Assembly: GCA_021442155.1 (NCBI GenBank)
Contig: CM038217.1
Span: forward strand, 152,403,834-152,467,833
Source: Cymbidium sinense
Lineage: Eukaryota; Streptophyta; Magnoliopsida; Asparagales; Orchidaceae
Reading direction: 5' to 3'
Length of the DNA stretch: 64,000 nt
In this document: positions 50,760 through 62,099 of the stretch, in pieces
Layout of the letters: each line of letters begins with the position of its first letter
Position numbering within the stretch: position 1 is the stretch's first letter
Program-made: the position numbers and the translations under genes
Notes under the pieces: model-generated
What the model was told of the DNA's origin: nothing
The model's input: only the letters and a program-made list of their open reading frames with translations
Databases searched by the model: none

Positions 50760-51191
50760 GACTCTATTAGAGACTGCAATAAGAGGATCGCTCTTATAGG
50801 TGTGTGTTTATTATTAATGGCTATGTTATTAGTTTGAATGTTATCTTGTAGTTTATAGTGACATTGTATAACTGATGCTTGAGTGCATGGGTAGTACCAA
50901 AGTATGTAAATAAGCTATTTGATTGAAAATTTTATATATGGAGCTTAGTGAAGATTTGAAACTATCATAGTAATCTATGATAGTCAAAGTATTATTTATC
51001 TAACTAAAGAATAGATGTTTAATGACAGAATTAAGCATATGGACATTCACTATCAACTTATTTATGGTGTTATTTTTGTGATGATATTATCGTGAGCAAG
51101 AAAAGTATTTATGACATTCATGACACTATAATGACTAACACACTCCCAATTACTAACTATGAGTTTTGCTAAAACATGGTAGGTATTAATT
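50760..51191 (+). pseudogene. Ty1/copia RNase H C-terminal remnant
   Basis: In broken plus-strand frames I read RDCNKR and CVFIINGYVISLNVIL (the RRSTTGYVF...ISWKS region of copia RNase H). YDSQSIIYLTKE, a stop, then MFNDRIKHMDIHYQLI (about 50976-51067) correspond to the family's CDNQSAI...KHIDIRYHF region. After a frameshift come DDIIVSKKSIYDIHDTIM and TNTLPITNYEF (about 51078-51173), the end block that normally reads ..NPADMMTKxLP... The polyprotein's RNase H degrades RNA in the RNA-DNA hybrid during reverse transcription. Only this end survives; upstream pol domains are not visible. Confidence 0.85.
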
Positions 51192-51273
51192 ATTAATTTT
51201 TGTTGTTTTTTATGAAAGAGGTGGAGAATATTTTAGTAAAGAAGATTTATTTTTCATTTAAGAAATTCATATT

Positions 51274-51284
51274 AAGGTGAAGAT
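51274..51284 (+). other. copia polypurine tract
   Basis: AAGGTGAAGAT lies directly before the LTR start, the usual plus-strand priming site (the AAGGTGGAGAT-type tract common in plant copia elements), about 85 bases after the RNase H remnant. Confidence 0.7.
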
Positions 51285-51838
51285 TGTTAAATTTGTGACC
51301 TAAATTTTGTGAGTCCCACTCGCTTTAGTCAGAAATTTTGAGCAAATGAATTAAAGGCCCTACCATTAGATTTATCTAATTTGCAATCTATGTGCATTTG
51401 GTTATTGGCCCCTTTTGAGTAGTTGTTTTTCTAAATGGTTTTATAGAAATCAGTAAATACTTTAACCTTTATATAAGGGATCAACTCCTTTAGTTTGGTC
51501 TTGTATGATCCAACACTCTCCACTTGCAACTTTTCTCTTCAGTATAGTGAATTCTCCTGCTCTACCTATGCTTTTTTTGGCTTAGAATTTCCATGTAAAA
51601 TTTATATGTTGTTTTTTTTTCATTCTTTTATTGTCCATCTCTTTATTTCATAATAATCATAATAGAAAAACATTTTTTCAATTAAATACCACTATAATCG
51701 AATACAAGTGAAATTTTTATGAAAATTAGTTATTAATAAAATTCTATCAAAAATAAACAATTCATTATAACCTAAATTTCCTAAGAAAAATGTTATCTAT
51801 GGTGGATTTATAGACGCAATGATTATTACACATAGTAC
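51285..51838 (+). mobile_element. copia 3' LTR, truncated or decayed
   Basis: It starts TGTTAAATTTGTGACC right after the polypurine tract and contains a TATATAAGGG promoter-like box (about 51470-51479), followed by ACTCTCCACTTGCAACTTT and pyrimidine-rich sequence, as in copia LTRs. The right border is uncertain: it is taken as the point where a U copy starts at 51839. No matching 5' LTR is seen in the window. Confidence 0.6.
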
Positions 51839-53845
51839 TATTGGCCTCACTTTTGGAGTAAGGATTCAATCTCTTCTTCTTAGATTTAGGAGTCTTCTAG
51901 ATATTATGACATTTTAAAGACTGGATTTGATTAATATTAGATGCTTATCCTTTTGTCAATTCATCCAAATTCACATACCAATTCCAAATTCAAATTCCAA
52001 ACCAAATGATTGAAACCTATAACTAAATATCAAATCAAATTCAAACATATCTTGTGCCATATGATTTGATCCTGTGGACTTAGCCAAAACTCTATTTATA
52101 TTAAATCAAATTCAATTGATTTTTTCATGGATCAATTATTTCTTCAATCATCTTCCTAAATATAAATGTAACTTACATTAACTTGTTTTAGACCCAAATC
52201 CAAAACCAAATTCTAACCTATCCTAAGTCATATGATTTGATCCTACAGACTTAGCCAAAATTCCATTCAAACCATACCAAACCAAATATCAAATCAAATT
52301 CAAACATATCCTAAGCCATATGATTTTATCCTATGGACTTAGCCAAAACTCCATTCAAATCAAATCAAATTTAGTTGATTTTCTAATGGATCAATCATTT
52401 TTTCAATCATCTTTTCAAATATAAATAAAACCTACATTCACATGTCTTAAACCAAAATCCAAAACCAAATTCAAGCCTATCCTAAGCCATATAATTCAAT
52501 CCCATGGACTTAGCCAAATTCCATTCAAACCAAATCAAATCCAATTAATTTTCTCATGAATCAATTATTCCTTCAATCATCATCCTAAATATAAATGAAA
52601 TCTACAATCATCAAGCCAAAATCAATTCAATCAAATCAAACCTAACCTAACCCATTTGACTTGAAGTATCCAAATGAACCAAACCCCATTTGAACCCAAA
52701 TCAATTATAATCAAAGGGATAAATCAATCCTAAATTCATATATAAATCCTACTAAACTCAATTCAACCCAAAATGGACCCAACTAAACCCAATAGGCTCA
52801 CTTGACCCAAAGTGACCTAAAGGACCTATTTGAGTTAAATTTTAATTCGACACAAATTGGATTGAACCAAGCCTACCAAAACCCCCTATGGTGATCATCA
52901 ATCACCCTTGATTGATCAATTGTCATCAATTCGGTCAAACCAAGTCAACTTAGTCATTTGACTAGGTCAACCCTCTTAACTTAGATAAACCAAATTAGCC
53001 AAATCTCAACCCAAGCCAAATTAATTGAAATCATTAATTCACACCAACCTATGATCAATGATTGAACATGACTTAACCATAAATTGAGCTAAACCTAACC
53101 CAATTGACCCTTCGACCCAAGCTAATCCAATTTGACCTAAAAGACCAAATTGGGTCAAATCATGATCTAACCCAAATTTATTATAACTAATGGTTCTAGT
53201 TCATTCCAAATTGATTGTTGAACTTGACCAAAGCCATAATTAAATAATTTGGCCTATTGAACCTTATTGACTCATTTAGCCCAAATTAACCTAAAGGTCA
53301 AATTGGTCTAAATCAAAATCAAATCTAAATTAATTCAAACCAAAGCCTACAATCATCTTCAATTAACCAATTGAACATGAATCAACCCATAACCCAAGCT
53401 AATTTAGCTAATTTAATCAAATTGGTCAACTTGACCCATTTGACCTACATGAATCCAAATGAGCCAAAACCAAATCTAAGCCAAACTGACTCAAACCAAT
53501 TGAACCAAAACATCACAAATATGACTCAATCTTGGTTTGACCCAATTTGACTAATTGGTCAACCTAACACAACCTAGCCCAATTTGACCTATACAAATTA
53601 AGCCAAACTCACTTAAACCAAGCTAATACCCAATGAGACCAGACCCAACCCATCATAAACAAACCTTGGGTCTGCCCAAAATTGGCCCAACCAGAATTGG
53701 GTCCAATCCAAGGCCTTTCACATTGTATTTTCCTTCCCACATGAGATCAAACTCTTTTTTGGCAAGTCAACTCTTCCCCTCTCTCCTTGGAAGCCACTCC
53801 TTATGCAAATGAGGACCTAACCTACCCACCTAGCCCAATGTGGTG
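51839..53845 (-). repeat. U-family fragment, distal half of P1
   Basis: On the plus strand it starts TATTGGCCTCACTTTTGGAGTA, the inverse of the U end, then GACTTAGCCAAAAxTCCATT repeats, then the TTGACC-rich stretch (52600-53640), breaking off at ACCCACCTAGCCC (53845), before the hairpin leader. Three near-parallel blocks at about 51960-52150, 52190-52420 and 52430-52600 (ATCCTAAGCCATATGATT, GGACTTAGCCAAAAC) are the inverse of the GAGAAAATCAATTGAG phrases in plus copies. Confidence 0.75.
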
Positions 53846-53956
53846 AAAATTTTTAATATTTAAAATTTTTAAAGAATAAAATATATACTTCCATCTTCAC
53901 TCTATGCGGGATAAAATGAGGATGGAAATATACATCTTCTTCTTTTTATGCAATTT
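53846..53956. other. short AT-rich junction between inverted U fragments
   Basis: About 110 bases (AATATTTAAAATTTTTAAAG, then a TCTTCTTCTTTTTATGC phrase) with no recognised feature. Confidence 0.5.
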
Positions 53957-55956
53957 TGACACCACGTAGATCAACAGATATTCTTATTGAGGGTGATCGG
54001 GTACGACATTGAGGAGAGGTGTACTATCTCGAAAATAAAAATCACCACCCAATAAGGGACCTAATCACCTCAACAATGACTCCTAAGGACAATGGGTCTA
54101 CATGTGTACTAGAGATTCTTTCCCTACTTTACATGGAAAAGTAAAGTAGGGTTTATTTTAAATCAAGTTCATTAAGTTCCCTGCAAGGGCAAGTCTCCTT
54201 AGTTAATTACATCCTAAGGAATGAGATGACTTATAAATACTCTCAATTAAGGTAAAGGATCATTGTCTCCAAAGATTTCAATAGGTAGGACTATCAATCG
54301 ATTACTTTATTTTGGAAGATCAAATGAGATTGATCAAAGAGAGAGAATTATTATCAAAGCCAAAGAAAGATAAGTAGGAGATGTTCATGATGCTAGGAAA
54401 CCAAACGAGCATCTTAAACTATCCAAAAGTTGGGCTTTATATTTTTGAAATTGATTTAATTTGTTTGAGTTGAGTTTTTCATTAGAAATTTAGGACTTAT
54501 GATTCCACAACACAAGATTGTGGAAATGCTTAAGAGGTGAGGATTTATGCTTATGGCCCATGGAAGGGAGAAGTAACCTCAGAACCTAAATCTAGGGAGC
54601 TTTGGTGAGGGCAAAAGAACTATCTAAATCTAAGGCAAAAATGAGTATTTGGTTTGCCTCCAAACCACCCTGACTGCTTGGACTTACAACTGCCTGGGGG
54701 TGGCCACCAACTAACTCCTCCTATGATATTAAATTCATGTAGGCAAGTCATATGCTTTATGCAAGATAGTTAGGTTGTTATTTATTTAGAAAGAGACTAA
54801 GTCCTTAAACTCACTCCCTAAAGAGACTAGATCATGTAAGGGTATGCTTCAAAGGACCCAAATCTAATGCAATTCAAATTTTATTTTATTTTTATTTTTG
54901 GACACTCATTTTGACTCAAGCTAATAGGATTCATATGCCTAATTCATGAGAAATGAGATTATTGGCCAAAGTCAGTGAGAAGGGAGGAGGTGTGTTTTCA
55001 CCATGGCTCTCAAAGGTCAAGCCATGTTTCTCTGGCAAAGATGGAAGCCCTCCAATCAAGAGTAAAAATAATATGTATTTATGCATGATGTTATAAAAGA
55101 AATGCTCATCCAGCTAAGGGGTTGCTAATTCTTTTATCTAGATTTTAGCCTAAGATTTAGGTGAGGTTACGAGTTCTTTAATCTTAATTTTGAATTATAA
55201 AATTTGGTAGAAGATTGGTTTTTCCCTAAGAGCCTAATCCACATCCAGGTCATACATAAAGCAAGGAAGAAACAAGGAAAAGGATGCTGCTTAATGCACA
55301 AGCTAAATATATTATTAATCAATTTATAAATCTAATCGCAAAAGAATAAGAGGACATTGTGGTCGGGTACCACCATACAAACCTGAAAAAAAAATTGGTA
55401 GTCAAACTCTACCCTTATATAACTTGGATTATAAATGAATTAAATACAATTAAGCAAGGAACTCATTATTATGGGGGTCTTCAAGCTTTATTTGTTCATT
55501 CTTCTTTTCTTCTTTCTTCTTCTTTTCTTCTTTCTTCTTTGGTTCTTTCTTTTGGATGATTGAAAGGTGGTTTCTCCAAAGGCTTCACATGGTACATAAG
55601 AGGTAATCTTATGACCAATGCTCATCCTAATCCCTATAACAATCATTCCAAAATCCTAATTGCAAGAATTACATAAAAAGAAAAAGTAAATCTAGCTAAC
55701 ACCTGCAAAATAAAGATTAGCTAAACAAACCACACAAAATCCCAAACATATATATTGCACTTATCACCCCACGCATGGGTGACTAAGTCCACCTGGCCTA
55801 TTGAATTATGCTTAGGGGTATAAGCACCTGCACAGCAAAATTATTTATATTTTTATTTATTACAGCACCCCTTAAGCACAATCCCCTATAGAAAATAATG
55901 ATTAGACTAAATCTTCCCATCATTCATTATATGCACATGCATCCTAATCATCTAGA

Positions 55957-55959
<3 letters not shown>

Positions 55960-56019
<60 letters not shown>
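55960..56019. repeat. TA dinucleotide microsatellite
   Basis: About 60 bases of uninterrupted TATATA inside P2, at the point where other U copies have the second CTAACATCTAGTCTA box followed by AATAATA. Confidence 0.97.
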
Positions 56020-56024
<5 letters not shown>

Positions 56025-56711
56025 AAAATAAAAGTAAACATCAAACCATGCACTCCCCTAACCTAAAGCTAGAAGTGGTGACTTAGCCTAATGTGTGTGC
56101 TTTAGAGGTTTATGTGGTTTGCTTGGCTATGGCCTTAAGTTAGTATTTTCTAAGTGTGAAGAATGTTCAACTTAGAGGAGGGTTTCATTCAAATGGTTTA
56201 GTTATTTTGGGTTGATTTTATTTTATATTTTTGTTGGGTTCAAGTGAATCCTATAATTAATTACTAAGTTATAAAGAGAGGGAAAGAGAAGAGAACTTCT
56301 CTTTCCTTCCCTAACCTTAGTAATTTCTAAAGTGTATTCATGTTTTAGTTTTATTTAATTAATATTTTATTGTATGTTTTAATTAATCCTAAGTTTAGAT
56401 AAACTCTAAACAAACCCATTCAAAAAGAAAGGCATTTTAAGATTAAGTAAAATGAACTAAATTCATAAAACATACATTACTTCATTTCTTTCCCAACATG
56501 TATAACATGCATATGAATGAGTCCTAAACATATCTATACATATAAATGGGAATGTTTAGCACACTTTATGATGCATGCTAAGTAGTTCATTTAAGAAAAT
56601 TTGAATGTTTATGATGCATGATTTTCATTAAGTAGCAAAGGGGTTTCTTATCCAATTTTCACATTCACATATGAATGTATGAAAGGTATAAGTGAGTATG
56701 ATGCCATAATT

Positions 56712-56790
56712 AACCAGGGGTGTAAGGTACAAGACCTACTTAGGGCTACTTAAATCCTTGCAACCTCAGGATTGTCCAGACTAATATACC
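56712..56790 (+). repeat. single P2 box in copy D
   Basis: CCAGGGGTGTAAGGTACAAG, ACCTACTTAGGGCTACTTAA and TTGTCCAGACTAATATACCA: the same box that occurs two or three times in other U copies. Confidence 0.75.
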
Positions 56791-58515
56791 ACTTTCATTA
56801 AATACAAACACGTGTATAAAAGAAATGAATGGAAAAGAAAGAATGCAAAAGTTTATGTCGGTTGATTTATTTTTGTTTATGCAATTTATATGTACAAGTA
56901 TAAGTATCCTTCTTAAGTAATAACATATGAATGAATAGGAGATAGAATTAGGCAAGTGTTAGGTTCTTTGCAAATGGACTATACACTTTGTCAATTCCAA
57001 TCCAAAACTATACCGAAAGAGATGAGAAGGAAAACTACACTAAGCACATCCTTATATTTTACTCACATGCAAGCTTATAAGTAAGATATATGTATCACAC
57101 TTTTAGTTTTGATAATTGATTCATATATTTTGAAAATAATTTAGCTTTAATAGTGATAATAGCCACTCATATTCTTACTTTTGCCAAAATATTCAATTTG
57201 ACATAAAGGAAACATTTTCATTTTAAATTTGATTTTTGAAAAGCATGAATGTATGAAATCATATGACACACACATTTAGCATGTTTGGAAAGAACTAAAG
57301 TAATGAAAGCATATAAGCACATTCACCTTAATTAATTCTTAAAGGCAATCTTATGAAATAAGAAAGCTTAAAGCAAATCAATGTTTGTTTAATGTGATTT
57401 TTTTTTTATTTTGAGTTTGATTTAATTTGGAAAATGTGAGGTGAGTTTTCTATTCTTAACCCATTCCCACATGTGTTTGATATTTTTGTTCAATTTTTTA
57501 GGTGATTAGATTCAATTTATATTTTGATTAGGTTAAGGTATGAATTAAACATGTTAATTATCCCTTACCTACACCACCTCAGCATAGTTAATTAAATAAT
57601 TAGGAGCCAATAAGATAACATAAAATCTCACAAAGAATTTAAATTTGCAATGCACTTAGAAAGGAAAAGGCCTGATGTAATTTGGCTTATGATTAATGAT
57701 TAATTAAGCTAAGGGGTTTAACTTAAGTAATTTCGAAACACCCCTCACACATATGAGTTGAATCTTGATTTCCTTAATTGTACTTAGACTCTGGAACACC
57801 TAGGCATCTACCCAAGAAAAATTAATTGAGTTATGGAAAGTTTTATAATTTTATGAAATTAATTAAGGTGGTCAATTAATGAATTAACCCTTAATTAAGG
57901 GTAGATTAAGGAATAAAAAGGGGGTTTAAGGAATAGCTTAGGGGAAATACCACAAAAGTTTTCCCTAAATCTTCTATTCATTTAAACAAACTTTAATCAA
58001 CATAATCAAAGGGTTAAACCACTAATCACAACCTTAATTAACCTTAATTATGTTAAGGGAGTAATTAAGGAATGAATTAGAAATTTTCTTAATTAAGCCA
58101 CCAATAAATCCCAAGAAAATTATGGGAGGTAGAAGTCACCCCTCTAATTATACCCAAGAAGTTTTAGATTAATCAGTGGTTAATTATGGAGTAATTAGCA
58201 AACTACCAATTCTAATAAAACTCAAATTCAGAGAAAATAACTATTCAAAATCATTTTAGAATATTCTAAGTTCAATTATCTTTCTAATGCAATTTATTTC
58301 ATATTTTTCTAATCATTTTATGTTGAGATATCAATTTTACAAGCTTAGGTGATTAACTAGAATTATTTAAATCCCTAATTAAATCCTTAATCCCACGAGT
58401 GCCACGCATGCGACTGACGCGACATGCACTTCACACGCATTTTCGCCTGATTCATTATTTAAAATATCACATCGTAGTGTTGCGTGGTGGTGGCACTATG
58501 CGCTTTTTCTTCAGC

Positions 58516-58908
58516 CATCCGATCAAAGATCGGACGACTGAGATTAAAGTTGTGAATCAGAGGATTAAAAAAAGAATATATCACACATTTTAATTTGGAC
58601 TATCCATCCAAAATGCGTGGATGGACGGCCAGAGATCTATCTCTGTACCCCTGTGAACAATGGAGGTTGTCCATGCTCTACGGGATGATCCGAGCTCGAT
58701 TGAGCTCGGATCGATCCCAAATTTTACCCACACCATCAACATGCATAGAAGATTACATCCAATAGTCAAGATCCTATGAGACTAACATTTCTTTCACAAA
58801 TCCCCACACCACATTGAGTTGAATGCTCGAAAAATGGCTAACTTCATCGGAGGTGATTGCTGGTGCTTATTTCCCTTAGGGAAGCTTCGTCTGGTTGAGA
58901 CGAAGCTT
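58516..58908 (+). other. three conserved hairpins of U P1, copy D
   Basis: H1: TCCGATC (58518-58524) pairs with GATCGGA (58528-58534). H2: GATCCGAGCTC (58687-58697) pairs perfectly with GAGCTCGGATC (58702-58712). H3: AAGCTTCGTCT (58882-58892) pairs perfectly with AGACGAAGCTT (58898-58908). Hairpin starts are 171 and 195 bases apart. This copy retains the CpG in every arm. Confidence 0.8.
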
Positions 58909-61743
58909 TGCTGAGAGTTTGATGGGTTGAGGTTGAGTGGATCCTCCTATGGGTCACCTCCTCCTTGATTTGAGCTTGACCTTGATTGAATTAGATCTCT
59001 CCTTGCTTCAAGAACTTGAAAGAGAGCTTGGGCAAGCTCAATTAAGCTCACTAATGGAGTGTGCAAAGTGAATTGCACTGATTCTGAGTATTGAGTGAAT
59101 TGGCTTTTCAATAGACCTCCCCTATTTTCAAACTCTAAAAACTGATAAATCAAGTTTTTAAATCCTCTCTAGGAAGCTTGGGACGACTCTCTAAATCTTG
59201 CTCTAAGTTCCTAAGCTTCAATCGACAGATGGGAAGTTAGAATTGAAATGAATTAGGAGGAGTATCTCTCACCCTTTGGAAATCGAACGGTCGAGCATAG
59301 GCTTGCCATTTTGATATAATTGCCTTGATTCAAAGGGTTTGTTAGGCTGTTAGGACTCTCCTTGAGTTTGATTTGGCCAGAGGAATGGGAATATCAACTC
59401 CCCATGTGCTCAAAACAAGTGGAGGCATGATACCCATGTGGCCATTTCAAGGGGAGTGGTCAGTTTGATCATTCGGTCAAGCTGGGCTGACCCAAACCCA
59501 TTGGGTTAGGTGCACCACCCTCTCTAGTGTTCACTTGATCCACTAGGAGAGTATTAAGTATGTATGAAGAGGATTTGAACAAATTCCAACTGCAAATTGG
59601 CCAAAATTTACCCTATGGCCTAGGAGTAAAATGGTCATTTAGCTAATTTTTAAATTTGGGTATGTTTGGTGTGTTGAGAAAATAGGTTTGGCCAAGTTTC
59701 ATTGGATTTGGAGTTCATTTGATATGGTTTGGCTCATGTTGACCCATTTAGGTCAAAATGGGTCAACTTGGGTCAAGTTGACCAATTGGTCAAATTGGGT
59801 CACAAGGGTCAAGTTCATATGACCATTTGAAATGTTTTGGTTACTTTGGTTTGATTCAATTTGGTTTAGGTTTGAATTTGGTTCATATGACTTCATTTAG
59901 GTCAAAAGGGTCAAGTTGACTAATTTGACCCATTTGACCTATTTGAGGTAGTTCATGGGTAGATTTAGGTTTGGTTAGTCATATGAAGTGGATTGGTATC
60001 TTTGTTTCTAATCAATTTTGGTTAAGTTTGAATTTGGCTCAATATGATCCTTTAGGTCAAGTTGGGTTTCAATTGGGCTAGATTAAGTCTAGTTGGCCAA
60101 TTAAGGCTTTGGTCAAGTTCAATAAGTGATTTGGAATGAACTTGACCCATTGATTTCAATCAATTTGGCTTCGATCAAGTTTTGACATATTTTGACTTTT
60201 TAGGTCAAGTTAGGTCAACTTGGGTCAAGTGGCCGATTCAGCTAGGTTAGGATCAAATGTTGACTTGGTCAAGTTCAAATATTGGTCATGAATGAACTTA
60301 GATCAATGGTTTCAATCAATTTAGCCTATGATGAATTTTGGCTATGTTAGGTTACATTTTGGCTAAGTGTTGACTTGGTCAACTCTTAGGTTTGACTTGG
60401 TTTGACCCAATTTGAGTGATTGATCATCTCATGATGATTGTTGATCATGATGAGAAGCTTAGGTGAGTTTGATTCAATCCAATTTGGTTCGGATTAGAAT
60501 TTGGCTCATAAGGATACTTAGGTCACTTTGGGTCAAGTGAGCCTAAGTGGGTCAAAGGGCTTGGTCAAAACTTGATTTGAGTTTGATTGAACTTGTATAT
60601 GGACTTATGATTAAATATAAATCCATTTGCAAGTAGTTTGAAGTCAAGTGGGTTTTGATTCATTTAATAATTTCAAGTTCAAAGGGTGAACATGAAATGG
60701 ATTTTGGCTTGATTTTTGAATTGAGTTTTGGTTAAGTGATTAAAGTTTGTATTTATGTTTGGATTCATGATTGAAGGATTGATTGAATCTTGAAGAAAAA
60801 TCAAGGGTTTGGCTTGATTTGACCCAGTTACGTATTACTTTTCAAGAATTTGACTTGAAGCAGGATTAGGTACGATTGAATTTGAACTTGATTTTTGGAA
60901 TTAGCTTTGATTGTTTGAAATTATATTTCATTTATATATGTGAATATAAATGAGAATATAAATGGGTTATGAGAAAATTTCAAGAATTTGAAGTGATTTG
61001 ATGATGATCTAGGTTAAGTCCTTAAGAGGAAATTAAGGGAATTAGAAAATATTTGGATTTTGGATTTGATTTTTTGAGTTTAGTTTGATTAATTTGAATA
61101 TATATTTCATTTATATATATGAATATAAATGAGTTATGAGAAAATCTCATGAGTTTGAATTGATTTGAATATGATTTATGCTAAGTCCTTAAGAGAGGAT
61201 TAAGGACTTAAGAAGGATTTTGAATTAGGAGTTTGAATTTTGGATTTGATCTGATTGATTTGAATTTATATTTCATTTATATATGTGAGTATAAATGAAA
61301 ATATAAATGAGTTATGAGAAAATCTCATGAGTTTGAATTGATTTGAACATGATTTAGGCTAAGTCCTTAAGAGAGGAAATGACGGACTTAGGAAATATTT
61401 TGAATTTGGAATTTCAATCATGGATTTCAATCATGGGTTTTAATCATATGACATTGATTTGAGTTTGGTGAAAACCAATTAGGCTAGAATTGATTTAGAT
61501 TTTATGTTGATTTGGAGTTTGACTTGAAGGAAGGAAGTAAGGAATGTGATCCAAGCTATAGGGTAGGCAGATTTTCCCTAAGGCATGACCTATTCCACAT
61601 AACTCTTCTATGTCTCTAGGGCTAGGTTGAGTGTCCACCTACTCACTAGATATGTTTTAAGACTAAGGATCTCATAAAGTCTAAGAGGAATCCTATATCT
61701 AATATGGAGGGGTTGAGAGCCCATCCTAAAAATGAGGTCAATA

Positions 61744-62050
61744 AAGGGCGCCCAATAAGTGTGGTGTGACTAAGAAGGAACATCGCACGTATTGGTGTTG
61801 ACCGAAATGATCAACAACACCGAATGATCACAGGCACTAACAGAGATGATCTACTCTTAACCCAAGGTGTAGAAGGAATCCAGAACTTAATTCAATGTGT
61901 CTCTACTTATGTCAAGGACATAAGAGAGGGAAGGAGGAATCCACTAGGGATAGAATATGTGAATCTTCCACTAGAGAAGCAGGTTCAAGTCATGCACAAG
62001 GGGATGAGAGGTTTGATTTGATTTGAATCTCACTGGGGAAAAATTTCAAC
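61744..62050 (+). other. short coding-like stretch, unidentified
   Basis: A plus-strand frame (61824-62021, beginning MITGTNRDDLLLTQGVEGIQ) has near-normal amino-acid composition and lies right after the U copy end. A stop lies upstream, so it would be a fragment. The tail (YVNLPLEKQVQVMHKGMRGL) has no motif I recognise. It may be the edge of the element that fills the rest of the window. Confidence 0.25.
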
Positions 62051-62099
62051 TAAGGAAGAGGGTTGATTTTGTTTCAATTTGTTTGATTTGAATTTTGAG

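Larger units (their letters stand above)
53957..61743 (+). repeat. U-family copy D, near complete, 7.8 kb
   Basis: It starts TGACACCACGTAGATC (a shortened head) and ends CCTAAAAATGAGGTCAATA (CA changed to TA). P2 runs to about 58390 and has a single GTCCAGACTAATATACC box (56712-56790) and a long TA microsatellite. P1 has well-kept hairpins, then the GGTCAA-rich stretch (59700-60600) and three TTATATTTCATTTATATATG...GAGTTATGAGAAAATCTCATG phrases (60930-61330). Frames of 60-70 codons within it are not shared between copies. No flanking duplication is visible. Confidence 0.7.

Noticed and set aside
53957..61743. Flanking target-site duplication for U copy D
   Set aside because: The five bases outside the head and the end do not match, and the head is shortened, so the borders cannot be proved here.
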